From Pseudonocardia sp. EC080619-01 (GTDB lineage Bacteria; Actinomycetota; Actinomycetes; Mycobacteriales; Pseudonocardiaceae): a stretch of 64,000 bases of DNA. The DNA lies in contig NZ_CP012184.1 of assembly GCF_001420995.1 (NCBI RefSeq), positions 294,501 to 358,500 of the forward strand, written 5' to 3'. Made by a program: the position numbers and the translations under genes. Of this stretch, positions 34,978 to 44,280 are shown piece after piece. Numbering within the stretch: the stretch's first letter is position 1; every line of letters begins with the position of its first letter. The notes under the pieces were generated by a model that worked only from the letters and a program-made list of their open reading frames with translations, was not told the DNA's origin and searched no databases.

Positions 34978-36236
34978 CCGTTCAGGAGCTCCGACGGGGC
35001 CTGGGACCGGCCGATCTCGCCCCGCCCGACGGCGCGCCGCACCCGTCGCGCGGTGGTGAGCCGGCGCCGGACCTCGCGGACCGGTTCGATCTGGGTGATG
35101 TCGTGCAGGCGGCGGTGCAGCCGGCCCTGGTCCCCGCGGCGGTCCAGCAGCGACCAGGCGAAGTCGATCGGGTCGGTGCCGTCGAGCCGCTGCGGGACCG
35201 TCTCGAACCACTCCATGCTGCGCCGGGCCATCCGCTGGATCGGCGCCATCGTCGCCCGGCGCCGGGCGTCGTAGCCGGCGAGCGCGGCCTCGACGTCGTC
35301 GGTGCCGGGCAGCCCGCCGGGGTACAGCTCCTCGGCCAGCGCGATCGCGTCCGCGACGGCGAGGACGGTGCCCGAGCCGATCGCGAAGTGCGTGGTGTGC
35401 GCGGCGTCGCCGAGGAGCACGACCCCGCCGTCCCGCCAGGACATGTTGCGGACCTCGCGGAAGGTCAGCCACGGCGAGGCACCCATGCCGGGCGGTGCGA
35501 TCAGCGAGTGGCCGTCCAGCGAGCGCTCGAAGATCCGCTCCAGGAACCGCATCGCCTCCTGCGGGTCCATCGCGTCGAGGCCGAGCCCGGTCCAGGTCTC
35601 CGGCGTGCACTCGACGATGCAGGTGCTGACGCAGTCCGCGGCCGGGTACGCGTGGAACCAGATCCAGCCGGCCGCGGTGCGCTCGAAGGCGAACGTGAAG
35701 GGCCGGAACGCCTTGGTGGTGCCGAACCACACGTAGCGGTTCGCGCCGTGCGCGACCCGGGTGCCGAACGCGTCCGTGCGGCGCTGGCGGATCGCCGAGC
35801 CCACCCCGTCCGCGGCGACGACGACGTCCGCGTCCGCGGTGAGCGGGTCGGCCGCGGTGTCACCGTCGGCGGCGGCCGCCGTCTCGAAGTGCAGCCGGAC
35901 CCCGACCTGGCGGGCCCGCTCGGCGAGCACCTCCAGCAACCGGGAGCGGCCGATCGAGTAGCCGTAGCGCCCGCCGAGGTGCACCGTCCGGCCGGCGATC
36001 TCGACGACCTGCGAGTCCCAGACGTGCGCGGCGGCCCGCACCCGGTCGGCGCCGACCGGATCGGTCCGGTAGAGCTCGTCGAGAATGTCCTCACCGAGGG
36101 TCACGGCGAAGCCGGACGCCGTGCCCGGTGCGTTGCGTTCGACGAGGACGACCTCGTCGCGACCACCGGACCACAGGCGAGCCAGGATCGACAGGTAGAG
36201 CCCGGCGGGCCCACCGCCGACACATACGATCTTCAC
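34974..36236 (-). CDS. FAD-dependent monooxygenase (paralogue 1)
   Basis: A 420-residue flavoprotein of the aromatic hydroxylase fold. FAD motifs: VGGGPAGLYLSILARL (dinucleotide), VAADGVGS near residue 160 and VLLGDAAHTTHFAIGSGTVLA near 285. GFAVTLGEDILDEL, GRYGYSIGRSRLLEVL and WIWFHAYPAADCVSTCIVE are shared with its neighbour and resemble VioD and salicylyl-CoA 5-hydroxylase type enzymes. The C-terminal 70 residues (RRGDQGRLHRRLHDITQIEPVREVRRRL) are basic. GTG at 36236 is preferred; a TTG four codons earlier has no support. It is 95 bp downstream of its paralogue and likely cotranscribed. Substrate unknown. Confidence 0.85.
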   Translation of the reverse strand: MKIVCVGGGPAGLYLSILARLWSGGRDEVVLVERNAPGTASGFAVTLGEDILDELYRTDPVGADRVRAAAHVWDSQVVEIAGRTVHLGGRYGYSIGRSRLLEVLAERARQVGVRLHFETAAAADGDTAADPLTADADVVVAADGVGSAIRQRRTDAFGTRVAHGANRYVWFGTTKAFRPFTFAFERTAAGWIWFHAYPAADCVSTCIVECTPETWTGLGLDAMDPQEAMRFLERIFERSLDGHSLIAPPGMGASPWLTFREVRNMSWRDGGVVLLGDAAHTTHFAIGSGTVLAVADAIALAEELYPGGLPGTDDVEAALAGYDARRRATMAPIQRMARRSMEWFETVPQRLDGTDPIDFAWSLLDRRGDQGRLHRRLHDITQIEPVREVRRRLTTARRVRRAVGRGEIGRSQAPSELLNG

Positions 36237-36331
36237 GCAAGACCCCAATCGGCATCCGTCCGGCGACCGTCCGGACGCACGTTACGAGACCGTGATCGGG
36301 AGACGGCGAGCGGGGCACCGCCCCCTGATGG

Positions 36332-37597
36332 TCACTGTCCGTGACTCTCGCCGGACGGCCGGCTGCTCCCCTCACGGAGCGCGGCACGGCGGACCCGGCG
36401 GGCGGTCGTCAGACCGCGGCGCACCTGGCGCAGCGGCCCGATCTGGGTGGCCTTGTGCAGCTGGTAGTGCAGCCGGCCCATGTCACCGCGCCGGTCGGTC
36501 AGCGACCAGGCGAACTCGACGGGGTCACCGACCTGCTCCAGCTGCCGGCCCGCCTGCTCGAACCACTGCATGTTGCGGCGGGCGGCGTCCTGCACCGGGC
36601 GGACGACGGCACGGCGGCGCGCGTCGTAGGCGGCCAGTGCGGCGCCGCGGCCGTCGGGCCGGTCCAGCTCGACGACGTCCCGCGGGCTGCCCGGGGCCCC
36701 GTAGAGGGAGTCGGCCAGCGCCAGCGAGTCCTGCATCGCCAGCACGGTGCCCGAGCCGATGCCGAAGTGCGTGGTGTGCGCGGCGTCGCCGACCAGGACG
36801 AGATCGCCGTCGCGCCAGGTGCGGTTGCGGACCTCGCGGAACCGCAGCCAGGGCTTCTCGGCGAGCCCGCCCGGCGGCTCGACCAGCCGGTGCCCGCCCA
36901 GCGTCCGCGGGAACAGCGACGTGATCATGCGGACGCCCTCGTCCGCCGCCATGGTGTCCAGCCCCAGGCCGGTCCAGGTGTCCGGCTCGCACTCGACGAT
37001 GCAGGTGCTCAGCCCGTTGGACGACGGGTAGAGGTGGATCCAGATCCACCCGGCGTCGGTCCGCTGGAAGTCCCAGACGAAGGTGTCCGAGTCGCTGTCC
37101 GCGCCGAGCCAGATGTAGCGGTTCGTGCCCTCGTCGATCGTCGTGCCGAAGTGCTCGGCCCGCCGGGTCCGCAGCCTGCTGGAGATCCCGTCCGCGGCGA
37201 CGACGATGTCGGCGTCGACGTCCTCACGGCCGGCCGGCGCCGCGTAGCGCACGTCGACCCCGAGCTGCTCGGCCCGGCGCGCCAGCACGTCGAGCAGCTC
37301 CACCCGGGCGATCGAGTAGCCGTACTTGCCGCCGACGTGCACCGGCCGGGCGTCACCGACGCGGATCTCCTGGGCGTTCCACAACCGCGCGGCGCGGCGC
37401 AGGGCCTGCCCGCCGTCGGGATCGTTCCGGAACGCGTCGTCGAGCAGGTCCTCGCCGAAGGTCACGGCGAAGCCGTGTGTCTCGCCGGGCCGGTTCCGCT
37501 CGTGGACGACGACCTCGTCGCGGCCACCGGACCGCAACTTGGCGAGAATCGCGAAGTAGAGGCCCGCGGGCCCCCCTCCTACGCACGCGATACGCAC
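36332..37597 (-). CDS. FAD-dependent monooxygenase (paralogue 2)
   Basis: A 421-residue paralogue of the downstream gene, similar from end to end: VGGGPAGLYFAILAKL, VAADGISS, VLVGDAAHTTHFGIGSGTVLA and the shared RRGDMGRLHYQLHKATQIGPLRQVRRGL tail. Differences cluster in the region of residues 170-200 and 295-315, which line the substrate side in related hydroxylases. GTG start at 37597 with GGAGGGGG seven bases upstream, the best ribosome-binding site of the pair. A palindrome 63 bp upstream may be its operator. The duplicate pair suggests two steps on a related compound or a heteromer. Confidence 0.86.
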   Translation of the reverse strand: MRIACVGGGPAGLYFAILAKLRSGGRDEVVVHERNRPGETHGFAVTFGEDLLDDAFRNDPDGGQALRRAARLWNAQEIRVGDARPVHVGGKYGYSIARVELLDVLARRAEQLGVDVRYAAPAGREDVDADIVVAADGISSRLRTRRAEHFGTTIDEGTNRYIWLGADSDSDTFVWDFQRTDAGWIWIHLYPSSNGLSTCIVECEPDTWTGLGLDTMAADEGVRMITSLFPRTLGGHRLVEPPGGLAEKPWLRFREVRNRTWRDGDLVLVGDAAHTTHFGIGSGTVLAMQDSLALADSLYGAPGSPRDVVELDRPDGRGAALAAYDARRRAVVRPVQDAARRNMQWFEQAGRQLEQVGDPVEFAWSLTDRRGDMGRLHYQLHKATQIGPLRQVRRGLTTARRVRRAALREGSSRPSGESHGQ

Positions 37598-37659
37598 GCG
37601 AACCCCCTCCGGTTCACCGCTTCACTCCAACGGAGGGACCGTAGCGCAGCACTTGCGGT

Positions 37660-37671
37660 ACCCGATCGGGT
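37660..37671 (-). promoter_or_regulatory. Palindrome upstream of the monooxygenase pair
   Basis: ACCCGATCGGGT is a perfect 12-bp palindrome. It is nested between GCAGCAC (37647-37653) and GTGCTGTGC (about 37672-37680), which form imperfect outer arms. It lies in the 260-bp gap between the monooxygenase pair and the divergent flippase gene, so either could be controlled. Confidence 0.4.
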
Positions 37672-37857
37672 GTGCTGTGCCGGGCCGCTCCACAGGGGAC
37701 GGCGCCCGAGGTCGGCCCGGGTCGGGCACGGTGCGGCGCGACCCGGCCGGTTGCGCGCACCCGAACGGCCGACCCCGGAGCGTCACGGTTAGCGTGGTCG
37801 GGTGGTGCACACCAGCAACGCCGTGATCCGACGCGCCCCCCGCGGGGCGGGTGACCG

Positions 37858-39243
37858 GTGAGCGTCGGGACCGTGGTCGCCGGGCGCGTGCGCTCGGCGC
37901 GCCGGGAGATGGCCAACCCGCTGTACCGCAACGCCTACGCGTTGATGCTGAACACGATCGTCAACTCCGGGTTCGGCCTGCTGTACTGGATCTTCGCCGC
38001 GCGGGTGTTCACCACCGAGGAGGTCGGCCGGGGCAACGCCCTGGTCAACCTCATGATGATGATCTCGGTGCTGACCTCGCTGAACTTCGGCCAGGCGATC
38101 GTCCGCTTCCTGCCGACCGCCGGGCGCGACTCGGCGTCGCTGGTCCGGCTCGCCTACGCGATCTCGACGGGCACGGCCGTACTCGGCTCGGCCGGGGCGA
38201 TGATCTACTGCCACCTCGCCTACGCGCCCGGTGACCCGCTGTACGTGGCGCCCGGGTTCGGTGCCTGGTTCGTCGTCTCCACCGCCGCCTGGTCGATCTG
38301 GAGCCTGCAGGACCAGATGTTCACCGGGCTGCGCTCCGCGATGTGGGTGGTGCTCAAGAACGGGGTCTACGGCCTGGTCAAGCTGGGCCTGCTCGTGGTC
38401 GTGGCGCTGCTCGCCGTCGAGGACGGCGTGTTCACGTCGTGGTCCGCACCGGTGATCGCCATGCTGGTGCCCTTCGCCCTGCTGATCGCCCGGCGGCTGC
38501 TCCCGCGGCACTCCGAGGAGTCCGCGGCGATGGCCGACGCGGGCGCACCGGACCGGCGGACCCTGAGCCGCTACATGGCGGGCGACTACCTCGGCCAGGT
38601 CTTCAACCAGGCCATGTCGTCGTTCCTGCCGGTCCTGGTCGTCATCGTGATCAGCCAGCAGGCGAGCGCATTCCTGCTGCCCGCCCAGACCGTCTTCCTC
38701 GCCATGAGCATGCTGTCGGTCGCGATCACCTCGGCGCTGGTCGTCGAGGGTGCGCGCGACCCCGAGCGGGCGCACGTGTTCGCCCGGGCCGTGCTGCGGC
38801 GGATCTGCGTGATCGTGCTGCCCTCGGCCGTGGTGATCGGGCTGGCGGCACCGCTGCTGCTGTGGTTCTACGGACCGGAGTACGTCGAGAACTCGACGCT
38901 GGTGCTGCAGCTGCTGATGGTGTCGATGTTCCCGCGGGTCGTCGTCACGCTGTGGATGACCAAGTCCCGGCTCGCGAACCGCACCGGCGGGCTGGCCGTG
39001 CAGCAGCTCGTGCACGCGACCATCGTGCTCGGCGGGATCCCGCTGCTCGCACCCACGCTGGGCGTCGACGCCGTCGGCTGGGCATGGCTGGCCGGCGAGC
39101 TGCTGCTCGCGATCGTGTTCGCCCCGTCGGTGATCCGCTGGCTGCGCCGGCCGGCCCCACCGACCCGCCCGGCGGACGACGACACCCGCCCGATCGGTGG
39201 CCCCGACGAGCGCACCCACGAGTTCCCCCGCGTCGAGGACTGA
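37858..39243 (+). CDS. Oligosaccharide flippase family (MATE/Wzx-type) protein
   Basis: A 461-residue membrane protein with about fourteen hydrophobic segments. The opening MANPLYRNAYALMLNTIVNSGFGLLYWIFAARVFTTEEVGRG is typical of polysaccharide export flippases of the MOP superfamily. The hydrophilic tail (residues 425-461) is Pro/Asp-rich. It probably turns lipid-linked saccharides across the membrane. The convergent ATP-grasp gene and the nearby glycosyltransferase support a role in a surface polysaccharide. GTG start at 37858, eight bases from an upstream GGGCGGGTGA-type site. Confidence 0.86.
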   Translation: MSVGTVVAGRVRSARREMANPLYRNAYALMLNTIVNSGFGLLYWIFAARVFTTEEVGRGNALVNLMMMISVLTSLNFGQAIVRFLPTAGRDSASLVRLAYAISTGTAVLGSAGAMIYCHLAYAPGDPLYVAPGFGAWFVVSTAAWSIWSLQDQMFTGLRSAMWVVLKNGVYGLVKLGLLVVVALLAVEDGVFTSWSAPVIAMLVPFALLIARRLLPRHSEESAAMADAGAPDRRTLSRYMAGDYLGQVFNQAMSSFLPVLVVIVISQQASAFLLPAQTVFLAMSMLSVAITSALVVEGARDPERAHVFARAVLRRICVIVLPSAVVIGLAAPLLLWFYGPEYVENSTLVLQLLMVSMFPRVVVTLWMTKSRLANRTGGLAVQQLVHATIVLGGIPLLAPTLGVDAVGWAWLAGELLLAIVFAPSVIRWLRRPAPPTRPADDDTRPIGGPDERTHEFPRVED

Positions 39244-39263
39244 CGGGCCGGCGAGGACCGACG

Positions 39264-39289
39264 GGCTCCGGCCCGGGCGGGCCGGAGCC
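39264..39289. terminator. Bidirectional terminator hairpin
   Basis: Perfect 11-bp stem GGCTCCGGCCC (39264-39274) with GGGCCGGAGCC (39279-39289), loop GGGC, between the convergent flippase and ATP-grasp genes, 20 and 3 bases from their stops. Confidence 0.8.
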
Positions 39290-39291
39290 GC

Positions 39292-40194
39292 TCAGCGGGT
39301 CGCGGCGGCCCGGTCGATGAACTTCTCGGGGATCGGGGTGCCGTGGCGCCACAGGTTCCCCAGTGCCCGGTCGAACGCCCGCGGGCGCAGCCGGACCAGG
39401 CCCCCGCCGGGGTTGTGCGTGATCTCGCCGAAGTAGACGTGGCCGTCGACGTCGTAGAGGTCGATCCGGGCGAAGGTGAAGTCCTTGCCGAGGGTGCGCG
39501 CGATCTCCAGCATCCGGTCGTAACAGGCCGGCTTCTCCGGGAGCGCCTCCGCCTGCGCGAACCGCCCGGCGATCCGGAACGGCACCCAGTCGGGGTGCAG
39601 CATCGTGGAGGTGTGCGCGACGAACCGGTTCTGGTCGACGACGACCATCGCCGGCTCGCCGTGGAAGACGAAGAACTTGTAGTCGTTCGGCGCGCCCGTC
39701 CCGTCGCCGATCATCTCCTCGACGACCGCCCGCGGGGTGAGCCCCTCGTAGGGCCGCTCCCGCCAGCCGTGCCGGAAGAAGTCGGTGTTCAGCCACCGGG
39801 CCACCGCCGAACGGATCTTCGCGTGGTCGGCGGCGGCCGGGTGCGGCACGAGGATCGTCATGTCGCAGCCGTGGGTGCCCTTCACGACGTAGGGCTGCTG
39901 CGGTGCCTCCAGGTCGAGGTCCTCCGCGCGCTCGACGACCTGGACCAGCGGGATGAGGTGCTCGGCCCCGATCCGGTCGGCGACGTGCTCGCGCACCCGG
40001 TACTTGTCCGCCGTGATGTGGACGAGTTCGGACTGTTCACCGAGATTCTTCTTCGCGAGGAGTTGCGCGTAGGTCCTCGGTTTCCGCAGCGTCGATATTT
40101 CACCCTGGAACAGCGCATGGTGCATGATCGCGAATGCGCGGTGCGGCAGGAATCGGAGCCGGCGGGACAGCATCACCCGGGCGTCGAACGACAT
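39292..40194 (-). CDS. TupA-like ATP-grasp amidoligase
   Basis: A 300-residue protein of the ATP-grasp superfamily (TupA/teichuronopeptide branch). ATP-grasp traces: YVVKGTHGCDMTILV (Lys and Gly loop, near residue 103), VVEEMIGDG (near 150), DYKFFVFHGEPAMVVV, FARIDLYDVDGHVYFGEITHNPGGGLVRL (metal-binding Asp, Glu, Asn near 255-270). TupA-like enzymes attach amino acids or peptides to cell-surface polysaccharides. The ATG at 40194 was chosen because the segment upstream is unlike the family and less constrained. Its setting beside a flippase and a GT2 enzyme fits polymer decoration. Confidence 0.82.
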   Translation of the reverse strand: MSFDARVMLSRRLRFLPHRAFAIMHHALFQGEISTLRKPRTYAQLLAKKNLGEQSELVHITADKYRVREHVADRIGAEHLIPLVQVVERAEDLDLEAPQQPYVVKGTHGCDMTILVPHPAAADHAKIRSAVARWLNTDFFRHGWRERPYEGLTPRAVVEEMIGDGTGAPNDYKFFVFHGEPAMVVVDQNRFVAHTSTMLHPDWVPFRIAGRFAQAEALPEKPACYDRMLEIARTLGKDFTFARIDLYDVDGHVYFGEITHNPGGGLVRLRPRAFDRALGNLWRHGTPIPEKFIDRAAATR

Positions 40195-40442
40195 TCTGTG
40201 GACGATAGCGTGCGCCGCTCGGCGCACCCCGCGGAGGTCCGGTGACGCCCGGTCACCGCACCGGACGGTGCTTTCGCCGCGGGGGGCGTAACCCTCCGGA
40301 GCCGGGATCCGTTGTGAATTGCAGGGAATGGTCACCTCGTCGGCCCAGCGGCCGGCGTCGGCCATGCCGCTGCGTCACACCTGTTCGTCCGTCCGCCCGG
40401 GGTGGTATCGGCCGAGCGTGATCCCGAGGGAGTCTTGATAAC

Positions 40443-41453
40443 GTGCCGATCGTGCGGAACCGCGACGTTCTGGTGACGGTGATCACCCCTGCCTACAACG
40501 TGGGCCCGTGGATCGGCGAGTCGATCGATTCCGTGCTCGCGCAGACCGAGTCACGCTTCGAGTACCTGATCGTCGACGACGGCTCGACCGACGACACCGC
40601 CGAGATCGTGCGGGCCCGCGCGGAGCGCGACCCCCGGATCCGGCTCCTGCAGGTCGAGAACGGCGGGTCCGGCGCCGCGCGCAACCGGGCACTGGCCGAG
40701 AGCGCCGCCCCGTTCGTCGCGTTCCTCGACGGCGACGACCGCTGGCACCCGCAGTTCCTGCGGCACATGCTCGAGACGATGTACACCGCGCCGCCCGGGG
40801 TCGGCATGGCGTACTGCCACACCCGCGTGATGCTGGAGAGCGGGCAGGTCGTGGCGCTGCGCTGGCAGCCCTCCGGCGTCGTCGACATCGACAAGCAGCT
40901 GGTGGAGAACAACCCGCCGCACAACGGCAGCTCGCTGATGATCCGACGGGCCTGCTTCGACCAGGTCGGCGGCTTCGACTCGTCGCTGCCCTCGGCCGTC
41001 GACTTCGAGATGTGGCTGCGGATCGCGGCCGGGTCGAACTACCCGCTGATGTGGGGCACCCGCCGGTTCCTGCTCGACATGCGCCTGATGCGGGCCGGGT
41101 CGATCAGCTCGAACCGCCAGCGCCGCTTCGAGTGCCTGGACAAGGTGATCGCCGAGTACGCGCCGTCGATGCGCCGCAAGCACCCGGGCCTGGCCTACAT
41201 CCGGCCCGCGGTGTTCGCCTACCGCGACGGGCTCGACGACTTCGGCGACCGCTGGTCGCTGCTGGCCCGCGAGGCCGGCGCGAAGGAGCTCGCCCGCGAC
41301 TCGTGGGGCCGGTCGCTGCTGGCGTGGAGCAGCGCGGGCCGGGAGCGCCGCGCCCAGCTGCGCAACCTGCGCGACGGCGCCCGCAGCGGCGCCTACAAGG
41401 GGATGTCCGGCGCGCTGCGCACCGCCGGGAGGATCAACTCGATGCGCGGGTGA
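40443..41453 (+). CDS. Family 2 glycosyltransferase
   Basis: A 336-residue cytosolic GT-A glycosyltransferase. VTVITPAYNVGPWIGESIDSVLAQ opens the fold; DDGSTDDT binds the nucleotide sugar and FLDGDDRW gives the metal-binding DxD (near residue 96). The acceptor-side motif VDFEMWLRIAAGSNYPLMW is present. The basic C-terminus (last 90 residues) may bind the membrane. Start GTG at 40443 with GAGGGAG ten bases upstream. Its promoter region is divergent from the ATP-grasp gene, and its product may extend the polymer exported by the flippase. Donor sugar not predictable. Confidence 0.87.
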   Translation: MPIVRNRDVLVTVITPAYNVGPWIGESIDSVLAQTESRFEYLIVDDGSTDDTAEIVRARAERDPRIRLLQVENGGSGAARNRALAESAAPFVAFLDGDDRWHPQFLRHMLETMYTAPPGVGMAYCHTRVMLESGQVVALRWQPSGVVDIDKQLVENNPPHNGSSLMIRRACFDQVGGFDSSLPSAVDFEMWLRIAAGSNYPLMWGTRRFLLDMRLMRAGSISSNRQRRFECLDKVIAEYAPSMRRKHPGLAYIRPAVFAYRDGLDDFGDRWSLLAREAGAKELARDSWGRSLLAWSSAGRERRAQLRNLRDGARSGAYKGMSGALRTAGRINSMRG

Positions 41454-41508
41454 CCGCCCGGGAAAACCGGATGCGGGGCCGCCCGGTGCGTCCTGCATCA
41501 TCGGTGCC

Positions 41509-42729
41509 GTGACGGGACGAACGACCGCGCCGCCACCCGGACGGACCGAGCGACGCGCGCGGGCCGGCGTCGGGCTGGTGTTCCTCACCAACGGGCTCGT
41601 CTACGCGAACCTCCTGCCGCGGTTCCCGGAGATCAAGGACGACCTGGGGCTGAGCAACGCCCAGCTGGGCGTCGCGGTGGCCGCGATGCCGTTCGGCGCG
41701 CTGCTCGCGGGTCTCACGGCGGGCGCGCTGATCGCCCGGTTCCGTTCGTCGCGGGTCGCGTCGTTCGGGATGGCCGCGATCGCGGTCGGCGTGGTGCTGG
41801 TGGCGTTCGCCCCGTCGTGGGGGCTGTTCGCCGCCGCGATGTTCCTGGTGGGCGCGGCGGACGCCGTCGTCGACGTGGCGCAGAACGCGCACGGTCTGCG
41901 GGTGCAGCGCCGGTACGGGCGGTCCATCCTCAACTCGTTCCACGCGGTGTGGTCGGTCGGGGCGGTGACCGGCGGGCTGATGGGTTCGGCGGCGGCCGGG
42001 ACCGGGGTGCCGCTCGGCCTGCACCTGGGCCTGTCGTCGCTGCTGTCGGTGCTGATCGCCGTCTCGGTGTACCCGCTGCTGCTGCCGGGCCCGGAGGAGA
42101 CCGAACGCCCGGCCGACGAGGACGAGCCCGCCGCCACCGGGCGGACGCGGCGTCCGTGGGCCGGCCTCGCCGGGCGCACCGTGCTGCTGCTGCTCGTGTT
42201 CGGCGTGATCGCCAACTCGGGGACCCTCGTCGAGGACTCCGGGGCCACCTGGGCCGCCGTGTACCTCCAGGGGCTGGGCGCAGGCGCGGCGGTCGCCGGC
42301 CTCGGGTTCGTCGCGCTGCAGGGCTGTCAGTTCGTCGGGCGGCTGCTCGGCGACCGGATGGTGGACCGCTTCGGGCAACGGCTGGTCGCCCGGACCGGTG
42401 GCGCGCTGGTGCTGGCCGGGATGGGACTCGCGCTGGCGTTCCCGACGGTGCCCGGCACGATCGCCGGGTTCGGGATCGCCGGGTTCGGCGTCGCGACGCT
42501 GGTCCCGGCCGCGATGACGGCCGCCGACGCGCTGCCCGGCCTCGCCCCGGGCACCGGGCTGACCGTCGTCACCTGGCTGATGCGGATCGGGTTCCTGGCC
42601 TCTCCCCCGGTCGTCGGCGTGATCGCGGACGCCACCGAGCTGCGCACCGGGCTGCTCGTCGTTCCGCTCGCGGGGCTCGTCGTCCTGCTCGTCGCGGGGG
42701 TGCTGACGGGCCGGTCCGCGAACCGCTGA
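41509..42729 (+). CDS. MFS transporter
   Basis: A 406-residue major facilitator with twelve predicted helices and short loops. The first helix VGLVFLTNGLVYANLLPRFPEIKDDLGLSNAQLG resembles the YbjJ/sugar-transporter-like MFS group, in which the N-terminal half carries LLAGLTAGALIARF and the C-terminal half GRLLGDRMVDRFG (motif A-like in both). An Asp/Glu-rich central loop (EETERPADEDEP) separates the halves. It lies 55 bp after the glycosyltransferase gene and could be cotranscribed. GTG start at 41509. Substrate unknown. Confidence 0.84.
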   Translation: MTGRTTAPPPGRTERRARAGVGLVFLTNGLVYANLLPRFPEIKDDLGLSNAQLGVAVAAMPFGALLAGLTAGALIARFRSSRVASFGMAAIAVGVVLVAFAPSWGLFAAAMFLVGAADAVVDVAQNAHGLRVQRRYGRSILNSFHAVWSVGAVTGGLMGSAAAGTGVPLGLHLGLSSLLSVLIAVSVYPLLLPGPEETERPADEDEPAATGRTRRPWAGLAGRTVLLLLVFGVIANSGTLVEDSGATWAAVYLQGLGAGAAVAGLGFVALQGCQFVGRLLGDRMVDRFGQRLVARTGGALVLAGMGLALAFPTVPGTIAGFGIAGFGVATLVPAAMTAADALPGLAPGTGLTVVTWLMRIGFLASPPVVGVIADATELRTGLLVVPLAGLVVLLVAGVLTGRSANR

Positions 42730-42826
42730 CGCGGCGTGTACGCCGATCGACAGCATCGCGACCCGCTGCGACAGGATCAGCCGTGCATCTCGACATGATC
42801 CGGGCGCGGACATACCGTCCTCGGCC

Positions 42827-44188
42827 ATGTCCGCCACCGTCCCGCCGGCGTCGCCGGGACAGCCCGCAGCACCTGCGCTCCGGTCGTCCCGCAAGGTCGC
42901 CACCGCCAGCCTCATCGGTACCACCATCGAGTGGTACGACTTCTTCATCTTCGGCACGGCCGCCGCACTGGTGTTCGGCCAGGTGTTCTTCCCGTCCGTC
43001 GATCCGCTGACCGGCACGCTGTCGGCGTTCGGCGCGTTCGCGGTCGGCTTCATCGCCCGCCCGGTCGGCGGCGCGGTGTTCGCGCACTTCGGTGACCGGG
43101 TCGGCCGGAAACCGATGCTCGTGTACTCGCTGCTCCTGATGGGGGCGGCGACCGTCGGCATGGGCCTGCTGCCGGGGTACGACACGCTCGGCATCTGGGC
43201 GCCGATCCTGCTGGTGACCCTGCGGTTCCTGCAGGGCTTCGGTGTCGGCGGTGAGTGGGGCGGGGCGGCGCTGATGGCCGTCGAGCACGCCCCGGCGCAC
43301 CGCCGCGGGTACTACGGCAGCTGGCCGCAGGTCGGCGTCCCGCTCGGCCTGGTGATGGGGACGGCGACCTTCGCCGTGCTGTCGGCGGTGCTCACCGACG
43401 AGCAGTTCCTGGCCTGGGGCTGGCGGGTGCCCTTTATCGGCAGCATCGCGCTGATCGGCGTCGGCATGTGGATCCGGCTCGGCGTCCACGAGTCGCCGGT
43501 GTTCCAGAAGACGATGGACGAGAAGTCCGCGAACCGGATGCCGGTGGTCGAGGCGCTGCGCACCTACCCGAAGGAGATCCTGCTCGCCGCCGGGTCGTTC
43601 CTCGCGACGAACTCGACGTTCTACGTCGGCTCGGTCTGGCTGGTCACCTACGCCACCCAGGAGCTCGCCTACGAGCGGACGACGATCCTCACCGCGAACG
43701 CGTTCCTGTCGCTGTCCGACATCCCGATGATCCTGCTGTTCGGGCTGCTGTCGGACCGGCTCGGGAGACGGCCGATGTTCCTGGCCGGGATGGGGTGCCT
43801 GGCGCTGTTCGCGGTGCCGTACTTCTGGCTGGTCTCGACGTCGAACGTGTGGCTGTTCATCCTCGGCGGGCTCGTCGTGCAGGCCTGCCGGTCCGCCGTC
43901 TACGGACCGCAGTCGGCGTTCTTCGCGGAGCAGTTCTCGACCCGGATGCGGTACTCCGGGGCGTCGCTGGCCTACCAGATCGCCTCGATCCTGGGTGGGG
44001 TCGCGCCGCTGCTGTGCACCGCGCTGGTGGCCTGGACCGGGTCGCTCTACGCGGTCGCCGGGTACGTCGCGTTCATCGCACTGGTGTCGATGGGCTGCTC
44101 GTACCTGATGACCGAGACCCTGCGGACGGGGCTGCGCGACGAGACGGCCACCCCGGCCGCCGTCGACGGCCGTACCGGCACCCCCTGA
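42827..44188 (+). CDS. MFS transporter, metabolite:H+ symporter (MHS) family
   Basis: A 453-residue MHS-type carrier. GTTIEWYDFFIFGTAAALVF is the TM1 signature of the family (shikimate, alpha-ketoglutarate, proline/betaine symporters); AHFGDRVGRKPML is motif A, and FLQGFGVGGEWGGAALMAVEHAP is the TM4 signature. FGLLSDRLGRRPMF repeats motif A in the second half. The ribosome-binding site upstream of the ATG at 42827 is weak. It stands alone between the previous MFS gene and a convergent efflux pump, so the solute (likely an organic acid) cannot be inferred from context. Confidence 0.88.
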   Translation: MSATVPPASPGQPAAPALRSSRKVATASLIGTTIEWYDFFIFGTAAALVFGQVFFPSVDPLTGTLSAFGAFAVGFIARPVGGAVFAHFGDRVGRKPMLVYSLLLMGAATVGMGLLPGYDTLGIWAPILLVTLRFLQGFGVGGEWGGAALMAVEHAPAHRRGYYGSWPQVGVPLGLVMGTATFAVLSAVLTDEQFLAWGWRVPFIGSIALIGVGMWIRLGVHESPVFQKTMDEKSANRMPVVEALRTYPKEILLAAGSFLATNSTFYVGSVWLVTYATQELAYERTTILTANAFLSLSDIPMILLFGLLSDRLGRRPMFLAGMGCLALFAVPYFWLVSTSNVWLFILGGLVVQACRSAVYGPQSAFFAEQFSTRMRYSGASLAYQIASILGGVAPLLCTALVAWTGSLYAVAGYVAFIALVSMGCSYLMTETLRTGLRDETATPAAVDGRTGTP

Positions 44189-44227
44189 CCGGCGTCCCGC
44201 CCCCCGGATGGATGATCGTCGCGGCGC

Positions 44228-44248
44228 GGGCCGGCGAGGTGCCGGCCC
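44228..44248. terminator. Terminator hairpin between convergent MFS genes
   Basis: GGGCCGGC (44228-44235) pairs with GCCGGCCC (44241-44248) around a 5-base loop, in the 92-bp gap between two convergent transporter genes. Confidence 0.6.
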
Positions 44249-44280
44249 GGCCGGGATCCGGGGGACACGAGAGTCCCGGG

